NCBI RefSeq assembly: GCF_900496995.4
Contig: NW_024470407.1
Coordinates: forward strand, 1-64,000
DNA length: 64,000 bases
Reading direction: 5' to 3'
DNA from: Aquila chrysaetos chrysaetos
Taxonomy: Eukaryota; Chordata; Aves; Accipitriformes; Accipitridae
Below the pieces are notes generated by a model that saw nothing but the letters and a program-made list of their open reading frames with translations, was not told where the DNA came from and did not search any database. The position numbers and the translations under genes were made by a program. Below are positions 18,701 to 29,700 of the stretch, piece by piece; the first letter of the stretch is position 1, and the number at the start of each line of letters is the position of its first letter.

Positions 18701-21700
18701 GTCCCCCACCAGAAGCCCCCAGACCCCCGCCGGACCACCCCACAGTCTCCCATAGCCCCCCATTGAGCCCCTCAGGACCCCATCCCAGGACTGCCCCCCC
18801 CCGCGCCCCCCCAGCCCCCCCACCTGCGAAGGGCAGCTCCTCCAGCAGCTTGCCCACCGAGGCCCCGTCGGCCGCCTGCGGCTCCATGGGGCTCAGCACC
18901 ACCCGCGCCTCCGTCCCGAAGGTGACGATCCCATAGTGGGGGGCTGCCCCATAGCTGGCGATCTGGGGGGGGGGTGATGGGGGGGGGTCACGGGGAACAC
19001 GGGGGTTCGGGGGGACCTGGGGGGGTCAGAGGTCGGGGGTGCCAGAGGAGTCCGAGGGTGGGATTTGGGGGGGTCCTGGGGAGTCCGATGGTGGGATTTG
19101 GGGGGGTCCTGGGGAGTCCGAGGGTGGGATTTGGGGGTTCTGGGGAGTCTGAGGGGGGATTTGGGGGGGTCCTGGGGAGTCCGAGGGTGGGATTTAGGGG
19201 GGTCTGGGGAGTCCAAGGAGGGATTTGGGGGGTCTGGGGAGTCCGAGGGGGGATTTGGGGGGTCTGGGGAGTCCGAGGGTGGGATTTAGGGGGGTCTGGG
19301 GAGTCCGAGGAGGGATTTGGGGGGTCTGGGGAGTCCGAGGGGGGATTTGGGGGTCTTGGGGAGTCCGAGGGGGGATTTGGGGGGGTCCTGGGGAGTCCGA
19401 GGGTGGGATTTGGGGGGGGTCTGGGGAGTCCGAGGGTGGGATTTGGGGGGTTCTGGGGAGTCCGAGGGGGGATTTGGGGGTTCTGGGAGTCTGAGGGGGG
19501 ATTTGGGGGTCCTGGGGAGTCCGAGGGGGGATTTGGGGGGGTCTGGGGAGTCCGATGGTGGGATTTGGGGGGTCTGGGGAGTCTGAGGGAGGGATTTGGG
19601 GGGTCTGGGGAGTCCGATGGTGGGATTTGGGGGTTCTGGGAGTCTGAGGGGGGATTTGGGGGGGTCCTGGGGAGTCTGAGGGGGGATTTGGGGGGGTCTG
19701 GGGAGTCTGAGGGGGGATTTGGGGGGGGTCCTGGGGAGTCCGAGGGTGGGATTTGGGGGTTCTGGGGAGTCCGAGGGGGGATTTGGGGGTTCTGGGAGTC
19801 TGAGGGGGGATTTGGGGGGGTCTGGGGAGTCTGAGGGTGGGATTTGGGGGGGTCTGGGGAGTCTGAGGGGGGATTTGGGGGGTCTGGGGAGTCTGAGGGT
19901 GGGATTTGGGGGGTCTGGGGAGTCTGAGGGGGGATTTGGGGGGGGGGTCTGGGGGTGCCACCTTCTCCACCAGCTCCCTGAGGGCGTTCCGGGCGTCCCC
20001 GAAATCCTCGGGGCCGATGCTCTGGGACGCGTCCAGCACCAGGTAAATGTTCAGGGCGGCTCCGGGGCTCAGGCGGATCCGACGCTTTTCCGTGGGGCCT
20101 GGGGGGGGGGGGGGGGGGGCAGGGGCACGCTGCGACCCACCGCGACCCCCACCAAGCCCCACGGGGACCCATGGAGTCCCCCCAAAATCCCCACTGGGAC
20201 CCACAGCACCGCATGGCGACCCCCACCGAGCCCCTCCAGACCCACAGAGCCCCACATGGACCCCCCAGCCCTGACCCACGGTGACCCTTGGACCCCCACG
20301 ACTCCCTGTGCCCCCCACAGACACCCCGTGGCCCCCCCATATCCAAATACCCCCATAGCTCCCCAGCCGCATGGCCCCCATCCCCCCAGTGCCCCCCATA
20401 GCCCACCTTCAGTCCCCCATAGCCCCTCATGGCCCACCAGCCCCCCCAGCCCCCCCATAGCCCACCTTCAGTCCCCCATAGCCCCTCATGGCCCCCCCAG
20501 TGCTCCCCATAGCCCCCCTTCAGCCCCCCCTAGATCCTCATGGCCCCCCCTCAGCCCCCCCATAGCCCCTCATGGCCCCCCCCCAGCCCCCCTTTTCCCC
20601 CACCCCTGGTGTCGTTGGCCTCGGCCACCTCCACGGTCTGGGCGAGGGAGGCCAGGAAGGAGGCAGCCACGTCCTCGGGGGTGTCGAAGGAGTTGGGGTC
20701 TGGGGGGGGGGGGGGCACCGGGTCACCCCCCTGCTCCTGACACCAACCCCACCCCACATGAGACCCCCTCCCCACAGCCCCTGCCCTATAAGGGTTCTCT
20801 GCCCACGATAAGGGACCCCATAACCCTCATAGGGCCCCCCCATATCCCATAGAACCCCCCCCCACCCCACAGGGCCCCCGGGACCCTGCACCCTCTGGGC
20901 ACCCCTCCCCCCCCCCCCCGACCATCCCATGGCTCCCAACAGCCCCCAGGACCCCCCCCAAAGCCCATCCCCGTGGTATCAGGGCTCCAGATCCTCTTAC
21001 CCCACCGATCCCCCCCCAGCCCCTCACCATGGCGTTCGGCCTTCAGCCCCCCCACCATACCCCACAACCCCCTCCAGGACCCCCCAGGACCCCCCCAGAG
21101 CCCATCCCCGTGGTATCAGGGCTCCAGATCCTCTTACCCCACCGATCCCCCCCCCAGCCCCTCACCATGGCGTTCGGCCTTCAGCCCCCCCCCGTACCCC
21201 ACACCCCCCTCCAGGCCCCCCCCCAGACCCCCCCCAGCCCCTCACCGCGGCATCGGGGCTCGGTGCCACTCCAGACGCCCCCCTCCAGGCAGCGCCGCTC
21301 GGCCGAGCCCACCAGCTGCAGCCCGGGCGCGCAGCGGTACCGGACGCGTCCCTCCACCCCGTAGTCCGACCCCTCCTTGGTGGCCCCCGGTGGGACCCCC
21401 GGGGCCGGGCAGGCCCCCGCTGTGGGCAGGCGTCGGGGTGTGACATGGGGGGGGACACGGAGGGGGGGACACGCGGGGATGCTCGGGGATGCAGGGAGGC
21501 TCGGGGGGACGCGAGGGCGCTCGAGGGACGTGGCGGGGGGGACGTGGGGACGCTTGGGGGGCCACAAGGATGCTCAGGGGACGTGGGGGGGGGGTACAGG
21601 GGACGTGGGGACACTTGGGGGGACATGGGTGTGGGGGGCGGGGGGACACTTGGGGGGCACAGGGGCATGGGGACGTGGGGGGACACTTGGGGGGCGCAGG

Positions 21701-23155
21701 GGCATGGGGTTGAGGGAGATGGGGACACTTGGGGGGCACAGGGGCATGGGGACGGGGGAGATGGGACATGGGGGGACACTTGGGGGGCGCAGGGACATGG
21801 GTGTGGGGGGGCGGGGGGGACACTTGGGGGGCGCAGGGGCATGGGGACGTGGGGGGACATGGGTGTGGGGGGTGGGGGGACACTTGGGGGGCGCAGGGGC
21901 ATGGGGTTGAGGGAGATGGGGACACTTGGGGGGCACAGGGGCATGGGGACGGGGGAGATGGGACATGGGGGGACACTTGGGGGGCGCAGGGACATGGGTG
22001 TGGGGGGCGGGGGGACACTTGGGGGGCGCAGGGGCATGGGGACGGGGGAGATGGGGACGGGGGGGGGATATGGGGGGCAATGGGACAGGAGATGTGGGGA
22101 CAAGGGGGGGGATGCTCAGGGGTGAGGGGGACGCGTGGGGGACACCCGGGACGCCCAGGGGATGTTGGGGGGGCCCGGGGCGGACCGAGGGACAGGCAGA
22201 GACAGGCGCCCCCCCCCCGCCCTGCGCCCCCTCACCGCCATCGTCGCAGACGGGGGTGGCCCCCCCCCCAGCGCCCCCCGGGGCCGCAGACGCGGACGTT
22301 GGGTCCCCGCAGGGTGAAGCCCCCGAAACAGCCGAACTCCAGGCGGGAGCCGGGGGCGTGACGCCCCCCCCGCGGCCAGAACCAGCCGTGCTCGAACTCC
22401 AGCGGCGCCGGGCACCAGACGGCTGGGGGGGGGGACACGGGGGGCACCGGTGAGCCCCATTGCCCCCCCCAACACCCCCCAGCGACCCCCTGACCCTGCG
22501 ACCCCCAGAGACACCCAGAACCTCCCGGGACCCCCCCAGGGACCCCCTGGCCCAAACTACCCCCCCGGGACCCCCAACGACACCCCCTGGGACCCCCAGG
22601 ACCCTCAATGACACCCTGGGACCCCCCCCCAGTCCCGAGAGACACCCTGAACCCCCCCAGCCCGATAGAGGCTTCCAACCCCACCCCAACCCCCGTGTCC
22701 CCCCCAGGGACCCCCAATAACGTCCCCCGTGACCCTCCCTGTCCCCCCAAGGACCCCCCAGCCCCCCCCCGCAGAGACCCACCTTGGCAGCGGGGGGTGA
22801 CCCCCCCCTGGCAGGGGGTCCCAGGTCCCCTCGGGGCTGCAGCGCCGGAGGCCGGTGGGGAGGGGGGTGCTGCCGGGGGGGGCAACGGTAGCGCAGCCCC
22901 TCTCCCCCCGCCACCAGCTCCCCCCAGCCCCCCGCGATCGGCACCAGCGCCGGGTCGCAGCGGGGGGGGTCTGGGGGCAACGTGGGGGGGGTCCCGGGGG
23001 TGGCTGCCGTGGGGCTGCCTGTGGGGCGGGGGACACCGTCAGCGGGGGGGCGAGGGGTCTGCGGGGCGGCCGGGGGGCGGCCGGGGGGGCTGGGGGGGGC
23101 ACCGACCGTCGGCGGGGGCCAAGAGGAGCAGGAGGGCGAGGAAGGCTCCCGCCAT
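12751..23155 (-). CDS. CFB: Complement factor B
   Basis: Secreted serine-protease zymogen of the alternative-pathway C3 convertase. Approximate exons: 23107-23155 (signal peptide, [17 protein letters not shown]); three sushi domains at about 22792-22972, 22233-22424 and 21245-21422; 20608-20703; 19962-20101 (start of vWA, MIDAS DASQS, preceded by the factor D-type activation region EKRRIRL); 18825-18964; 18109-18261 ([10 protein letters not shown]); 17728-17826; 17276-17412; 16592-16693; 15965-16082 (LTAAHCF, catalytic His); 15725-15875 (EFYDYDVAL, Asp); 14889-14971; 14706-14815; 14479-14613 ([11 protein letters not shown]); 13193-13243 (DSGGP, Ser); 12751-12899 ([13 protein letters not shown], ending [10 protein letters not shown]). 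DSGGP and the C-terminus separate it from C2. In sushi 1 the reading frame slips at a G run, probably a homopolymer error. Introns are packed with minisatellites. It lies downstream of C2 in the same direction, 578 bp from the C2 poly(A) signal. Confidence 0.95.
13255..14470. repeat. ACTGGGA-type minisatellite in a CFB intron
   Basis: Dozens of short units of about 10-20 bp built on TACTGGGATGGCACTA and CACTGGGA fill the intron before the DSGGP exon. Higher-order copies of about 470 bp are also visible: the segment around 13460-13800 resembles 13930-14280. The segment 14300-14470 is a regular 60-65 bp array. Confidence 0.85.
15000..15720. repeat. C-rich tandem repeat in a CFB intron
   Basis: Roughly 80-120 bp units with CCCCACGGACTCCCCACTAC, GACCCATGGACCC and CTCTGCCCCACAGAGCCCCC repeat between the exons at 14889-14971 and 15725-15875. 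Confidence 0.85.
16185..16560. repeat. Short C-rich minisatellite in a CFB intron
   Basis: Units of about 20-40 bp alternate ATACGTGTCTCCCCCATTCG with GTGTCCCCCCC between the exons at 15965-16082 and 16592-16693. Confidence 0.85.
16850..17276. repeat. 70-bp tandem array carrying a CFB exon end and splice donor
   Basis: Seven copies of TCACCGATCATGCGGTGGAA start at 16850 (diverged), 16921, 16991, 17060, 17131, 17201 and 17271. The last is the real 3' end of the 17276-17412 exon (minus strand ...AFHRMI then gtgagg). The six others lie in the downstream intron, each repeating the final exon bases and an intact gtgagg-like donor, separated by a T run and G/C runs. Confidence 0.92.
18290..18810. 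repeat. Degenerate C-rich repeat in a CFB intron
   Basis: Imperfect repeats of CCCCATAGCACCCC and AGACCCCCATAGCCCC type, with no clean period, lie between the exons at 18109-18261 and 18825-18964. I see no other feature here. Confidence 0.7.
19040..19950. repeat. 30-31 bp minisatellite in a CFB intron
   Basis: About thirty units of TCTGGGGAGTCCGAGGGGGG plus ATTTGGGGG are found between the exons at 18825-18964 and 19962-20101. Single-G length variation is common. A 30-bp period keeps open frames on both strands, including a 480-codon minus-strand frame that is not a gene. Confidence 0.92.
20935..21245. repeat. 137-bp tandem duplication next to the CFB sushi-3 donor
   Basis: A unit with AGGGCTCCAGATCCTCTTAC and CCCCTCACCATGGCGTTCGG occurs at about 20940-21060 and 21075-21190. 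A third, shortened copy runs into the real donor of the 21245-21422 exon. The intronic side of the donor (gtgaggggctgggggg on the minus strand) is identical in the copies; the exonic side has diverged. Confidence 0.7.
21590..22090. repeat. G-rich minisatellite in a CFB intron
   Basis: Units of about 35-60 bp built on GGGGACACTTGGGGGGCACA and GGGGCATGGGGACG repeat between the second and third sushi exons, with a higher-order duplication of about 190 bp (21700-21850 resembles 21890-22050). Confidence 0.85.
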
Positions 23156-23732
23156 GGCCGTGGGTCCGAGCCCGTCCGTCCGTCCGTCCGCGGCCTCTGT
23201 GGGGCCGACGGGGCCGGGGGGGGGGTTGTGAAATACCGGGCCCCCCCCCGCGGCCTACGGGAAGTCACAGGTTGGGGGGGGGGGGTGGGGGGGTGCTGGG
23301 GCTGCCCCGCACCCCGGGGTTCCCAGCCGTCCGGGAGCCCCCCACCCCGGCCCTACAGGGGACCCAGATGTCGGGGAGCAGCCCCCCCCCCCCCCCCCAG
23401 GACGCCCCCCCCAGGGGTCCGGACCCACCTGCCCCCCACCTCGGGGTAACGAGGCCTCATTAACAGCAGCTGCCGCTAACGAGGGTCCCACCCCGAACTC
23501 CTGGATCCCCTGCTCCAACCCCCCCCCCCCATAATGGACCCAGATGTTCGGGGGGGGGGCAATCCTGCTCTGCCCCCCCAGAAGACCCAGGCACCTGGGT
23601 GCACCTGCCCCACCCCCACCCGCCGGCACCCAGCCAAGCCATGGGTGCGGGGGGGCTGGCCCCCCCTGCCGGGAAGAGGCGACACCGCGACACCCTAGAA
23701 GGAAGCTCACGGCGGGGGGGGGGGGCACAAGC

Positions 23733-23738
23733 TTTATT
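23733..23738 (-). terminator. C2: C2 poly(A) signal
   Basis: AATAAA on the minus strand, 31 bp after the C2 stop codon. The interval from here to the CFB start codon (23156-23732) should hold the CFB promoter; I saw no motif there that I can defend. Confidence 0.8.
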
Positions 23739-23769
23739 GTGGGGGTGGGGGTCACGACCGGGGTCGGCG

Positions 23770-26700
23770 CTAGCGCAGGGGGGCGAAGGCGAGGACCCCC
23801 CCCAGGTGCCGGCGCAGCCACGGCTGGACGCGGAAGAGGCTGATGTGGAAATCGCGGGGTCGGTGTCCGGGGGGGGCCGGGGGTCGAAGCAGGACCCCCC
23901 CCGACCGTGCGCCGTCCCCCCCCGGCACGGGTCGAAGGTGCCCCAGCTCACCACCCCCACCTGTGGGGCAGGCGTGGACCCAGGCCTCCGGGCACGGGGG
24001 ACCCCGGCGTCCGAGCGCGGGGGTCCCCGGCGTCCGGCTTTGGGGGTCCCGGCACCAGGGACCCCCCGGCGTGGGCCCCCCCCCTCACCTGAATGAAGCG
24101 GTGCCTCCTCTCCAGGAACAGGGACCCCCCGGACTCCCCTGGGGGAGGCAGAGCGCGGTGGGGGGTGGGAAGGTGCCAGGACCCCCCCCCCCCCCCCCCC
24201 CCCCCGCACCCCCCCATCGCCCCCACTCACCTTTGCAGGTGGCGGCCTCGGGGGGGCCCCCGCTCTCCTGCCCCGAGCAGAGGAACCGATCGGTCACCAC
24301 CTCCCCCAGCGCCGCTTCGGCGTAGGGGGTCCCGGGCTGCGTCGCCCCCGAAGCGCAGGCGGCCCACTGCGGGGGGGGGGACACCCCGGAACGCCTGCGT
24401 CACCCCCCAGCACGCCGGGGTCCCCCCCACACCCCTGGGTCCCCCCCAAACGCCTGGGTCCCCCCACACCCCTGGGTCCCCCCCAGAACGCCGGGGTCCC
24501 CCCCCCACACCCCTGGGTCCCCCCCCAAACTGCTGGGTCCCCCCAGCACTTTGGGCTCCCCCCAAACCCCTGGGTGCCCCCTGAGCCCCTGGGTGCCCCC
24601 AAACACCTGGGTCCCCCCCAGACTCCCAGGTCTCCCCGAATGCTGGGGTCCCCCCCGAACGCCTGGGTCCCCCCCAAACACCTGGGTCCCCCCAAAACCC
24701 CTGGGTCCCCCCAAATGCCTGGGTCTCCCCTCAGACTCCCAGGTCTCCCCGAACCCGTGGGTCCCCCCCCCAAACGCCAGCATCCCCCCCCAAATACCGG
24801 GGTGCCCCCCCCCCCAGGACGCCGGGGTCCTCACCGCCTCCTGTCTCTTGATCTGCACCCCCATCCTCTGCGGGTCCAGGGAGACGAACTCAGCCGGGAC
24901 CCGGGGCCGGCCCAGCAGCTCGGCCTCTGGGGGGGGCAGGGGGGCAGGCTCAGCACCCCGGATGCCTGGGTACCCCCCCCGACGCCTGGGTGTCCCCCCC
25001 CGGACGCCGGGGTCCCCACCTTGCTCCTCGCAGGTCATCCCCGGTGGTTTCCTCATCGCCCGGTTGGCGTCTTCGGTGCAGGGGATGCAGACGCGCCTGG
25101 GGCGAGAAGGGGGGTCAGGGTGCCCCTGGGGACCCCCCCAGTGCCCCCCCCCCCCCCCCGCTCACCTGGGGGTCCCGCGGGTCCCCACCTCCCGCTCCAG
25201 CTCCACCAGGGCCACGTCGTAATCGTAAAATTCGGGGATCCCCCGGGACACCCCAGCACGGACGTCGAAGTTCTCGTGGAGCACCCAGCGCTGGAGGGGC
25301 ACAAGGTCCCCCTCCCCTGCGCCCCCCAATCCCCCCCATCAGCCAAACGCCAGGGTCCCCCCAGAGCGGGGGGGTGGGCAGGGGAGCGGGGGTCCCCCCC
25401 GAGCATCCTACCCAGGTCGGCGGTCCAGGCGTGGGGCGCGGGGCCCCCCAGGAAGCAGTGTGCCGCCGTCAGCACCCAGCGGCCCCCCACCAGGGACCCC
25501 GCGCAGCGCTGCTCCCGCCCTGCCTGCGGCACCACCGTCAGCACCCACGGGTGACGGGGACCCCCCCAAGCGGGGGGGGGTCCCAGACGCCTGGGTCCCC
25601 TGGGAGGGGGCTTGGGGGGAGGAGGGGGGGCCCAGATGGCTGGGTCCCCAGTGGGCTGCGGGACCCTCCAGACGCCGGGGTCCCCAGTGAGCACTGGGGT
25701 GCGGGACCCCCCTGAGACACCTGGGTCCCCAGTGGGATGTGGGACCCTCCCCAGACACCTGGGTCCCCAGTGGGACGTGGGTCCCCCCAAACGTNNNNNN
25801 NNNNNNNNNNNNNNNNNNNNNNNNNNNNNNNNNNNNNNNNNNNNNNNNNNNNNNNNNNNNNNNNNNNNNNNNNNNNNNNNNNNNNNNNNNNNNNCATCTG
25901 GGTCCCCAGCGGGCATTGGGGTGCAGGACCCCCCCCCAGATGCCTGGGTCCCCAGTGGGACGTGGGTCCCCCCAAACATCTGGGTCCCCAGCGGGCATTG
26001 GGGTGCAGGACCCCCCCCAGATGCCTGGGTCCCCAGTGGGACGTGGGTCCCCCCCAAACATCTGGGTCCCCAGCGGGCATTGGGGTGCAGGACTGCACCC
26101 CCCCCAGATGCCTGGGTCCCCAGTGGGCTGTGGGACCCCCCCAAACATCTGGGTCCCCAGTGGGCATTGGGGTGCAGGACCCCCCCCAGATGCCTGGGTC
26201 CCCAGTGGGACGTGGGTCCCCCCAAACATCTGGGTCCCCAGTGGGCATTGGGGTGCAGGACCCCCCCCCAGACGCCTGGGTCCCCAGTGGGCTGTGGGAC
26301 CCCCCCAAACATCTGGGTGCCCAGTGGGCATTGGGGTGCAGGACCCCCCCCAGACGCCTGGGTCCCCGGTGCGATGTGGGTCCCCCCACAGTGGGGGGTC
26401 TCACCCTCAGGATGACGTGCCAGGGGGGCCGGGAGGCTCCGGCGGGGACGATGACGCCACAGAGGTCCCCAAGGGTGGTGGCCACCAGCGCCGCCTCCAG
26501 CGCCTGCCGCAGCGCCGCCGCGTCCGCCAGCTTGAAGGCGTGGGTCTCGTCCCGCCGGTGCGAGGCCACCGCCGCCAGCTCCGCCACGTCCACCTCCAGC
26601 GCCCCCACCCCAAAGGCGTAGATGTCTGGGGCGGGGGGACGAGGGGGGGGCTCAGGGGGGCATGGGAGGGGTCTGGGGGCAGCTGGAACTGGGCTTGGGG

Positions 26701-29700
26701 TGTCAAAAATGGGGTTGGGGGCACCTACTAGGGGCTCGGGGGTATCTGAGGTGGGGTTGGGGCACCCAAAATGGGTCTGGGGCACCTAAAAGGGGGTTTG
26801 GGGCATCTCAGTGGGGCTTGAGGCACCTAGAACAGGGCTTGGGACACCTCAACAGGGCTTGGGGCACCTAGAACAGGGCTTGGGGCACCTAGAACAGGGC
26901 TTGGGGCATTTCAAATGGGGTTGGAGGCACCTAAAAGGGGGCTTGGGGGCACCTCGATGGGCGTTTGGGGTGTCAGGATGGATCTGGGGGCACCAAGGGG
27001 GGGTTGGAGGCACCTAAAGGGTGTTGGGTGACCCAGAACGTGGCTCCGGGTGCCCAGGGCCGGCCCCACGTGGGCTGGGGTGGGGGCAAGGTCCGGCCCT
27101 GGGGACAGGGATGGGGCTGTGACCGCACGGGCAGGAGGGGCCCATCGGGGCCACCCCAGCAGTGGCGCAAGAGCAAACAGTGATGGGGGCGGACGGGGCC
27201 AAGGACACACAGAGCGGGGACCTGGCGGGGGCTGTGGGGAGCTGCATGGGGGCCCCTTGGGGGGTGCGCTGGCCCCAAACCACCCTCAAGGTCCTCAAAC
27301 CACCCCTGAAGTCCCCGAAACCATCTTCAAGGTCCCCAAAGCCACCACTGAAGTCCTCAAACCACCCTCAAGATCCCCAACATCCTCTTTAATGTCTCCA
27401 AACCACCCTTGAGGTCCCCAAAACCATCTTCAAGGTCCCCAAAGCCACCACTGAAGTTCTCAAACCACCCTCAGGATGCCCAACATCCTCTTTAATGTCC
27501 CCAAACCACCCTTGAGGTGTCCAAAGCCACCCCTGAGAGCCCCAAAACCATCTTCAAGGTCCCCAAAGCCACCACTGAAGTCCTCAAACCACCCTCAAGA
27601 TCCCCAACATCCTCTTTAATGTCCCCAAACCACCCTCGGGGTCCCCAAAACCACCCCTGAGAGCCCAATCTTCAAGGTCCCCAAAGCCACCACTGAAGTC
27701 CTCAAACCACCCTCAAGATCCATAACATCCTCTTTAACGTCCCCAAACCACCCTCAAGGTCCCCAAAACCATCTTCGAGGTCCCAAGAGCCACCATGAGG
27801 TCCCCAAACCACCCTCGAGGTCCCCAAAGCCACCCTTCATGTCCCCAAGATCCCCCCAAAGTCCCCGTCCCCCCGCAGCACCCACCCAAGTAGTCCTCCC
27901 GGTCCGGCTTGATCTCCAGCACGTCCTCGATCTTGGCCACCATGTCCCGGGGGTGCCCCCCAACATTGAACCTGCCTGTGGGGCAGCGAGAGGGGGGGTC
28001 ACCCAGGTCTTCACCCCCTCCCCCAGGTCTCCCTGTCCCCCCACCCCAGGTCCCCACCGTCCGTCAGCAGGATGACGACATGGCGGACGTGCCGCCAGGA
28101 GTCGGGGTGGCCCATCCGCTCCGCCCGCGCCTTCTGGAAGAGGAGCATGTGGTAGACCTCCATCAGCGCCCCGCGGACGTTGGTGCCCGTCGCGTTGCCG
28201 TGGTCTATGGGGAGACGGAGACCCGCCAGGTCCTGGACGCCAGGGTCCCTTCCCCAGATGCCGGGGTCCCTTCCCGGCCACTGGGACGCACCAGTGAAGG
28301 TCATGTTCTCCAGGCGGTGGAGAACCTCGTCGGCGTCGGCCGACTCGTCCTCGGCCGTGGAGACAATGACCAGGGCCCGGCTGGCGAAGGAGATGACGGC
28401 AAAGCTCACGGCCACCTCGAAGCTGCTGAGCTGCGGTGGGGAGGGGGGTCAGGTCCCCACCACAGTCCCAGCCTGCTCCTCCATGGTCCCACCGTGGTGT
28501 CCCCATGGTCCTGCCCTGTGTCCCAGTGGTCCTACCAAGGTTCCAGTTCGTTCCTCTGTGGTCCCACCATGATCCCACCCAGGATCCATCACAGCTCCCC
28601 CATGGTCCTGCCGTGGTCCCAGCCTCTCTCACCACGGTCTCCTCCATCCTTGGTGGTCCCACCCGTCCCACTGTGGACCGCCCCTGTCTCACCATAGTCC
28701 CACCACGGTCCCACCAAGGGGTTCCCATTCTCCCGCTACAGTTCTACCAACGTCCCAGCCTGCTCCTCCCTGGTCCCACCGTGATCCCACCACGGTTCCA
28801 CCCACGATCCCACAACAGTCCCACGCATGGTCCTACCCATGGTCCCACCACGATCCCACCACAATCCCACCATGACCCCACCCATGGTCCCACCGCAATC
28901 CCACCAATGATCCCACCACGGTCGTACCGCAGTCCCTCCCCATTCCTCCGCAGTCCCACCCCATCCCACCCCCACGGTCCTAACCCACGGTTCCAGCCCG
29001 TTCCCACCACGGTGCGTGTCCCCCCAGCCCCGTGTCCCCCCCCCACGCCACGTCCCACCCTGTCGACGATGGCGGCCCCGCACTCCTGGAAGAGGCGGAA
29101 GTTCTCCGAGCGGACGCTGCCGGAGGCGTCGAGGAGCAGGTAGACGTGGAGGGACCCCTCGCTGCTCAGCACGATGCGACGGCCCAGGGACGAGTCTGGG
29201 GGACACCCCCGCGCGTCACCCCTGCCGGGGGGGCGGCCGTGTCCGTGTCCCCCCTCCCCGGACACCGGGGTCCCCCCCCCAGACCCACCGTTGTGGGGGC
29301 GGGCGCCCGCCAGCTCCAGGACGGAGGTGAGAGACGCCCCGAAGCCCTCGCTGACGTCCTCGGGGAGGTCGTAGGCGTAGGGGTCTGTGGGGGGGACACA
29401 CACGGGGGGGGGGACACATGGGGACACACGCGTGGGGCTGCAGAGGGCTGGGGGGGCATCGGGGGGGGGATGTGGGGGGACCCCAGGGGGACCAGGGGGC
29501 TGGGGGCGGCACAGGGGGACCTCGGGGGTGGTTCTGGGGGGACACGGGGACCTGGGGGGGGTCCGGGGGGGGCACAGTGGGTCAGAGGGGTCCCTGTGGG
29601 TCCCAGGGGGGGTCATTGGGGGTCCCGGGGGGGGCCACTGGGGTTCAGGGAGTCATTGGGGTCGGGGGGTCACAGGGGCCGTGGAGGGTCCCTGGGGGGG

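Noticed and set aside
18988-20430. 480- and 401-codon minus-strand frames rich in Pro, Ser and Asp
   Set aside because: They are produced by a 30-31 bp CFB intron repeat; only the short segment at 19962-20101 is a real exon.
24090-24138. C2 ESGGS read as loss of the protease DSGG motif
   Set aside because: Glu before Ser-Gly-Gly is the normal state in vertebrate C2, so this is not an inactivating change.
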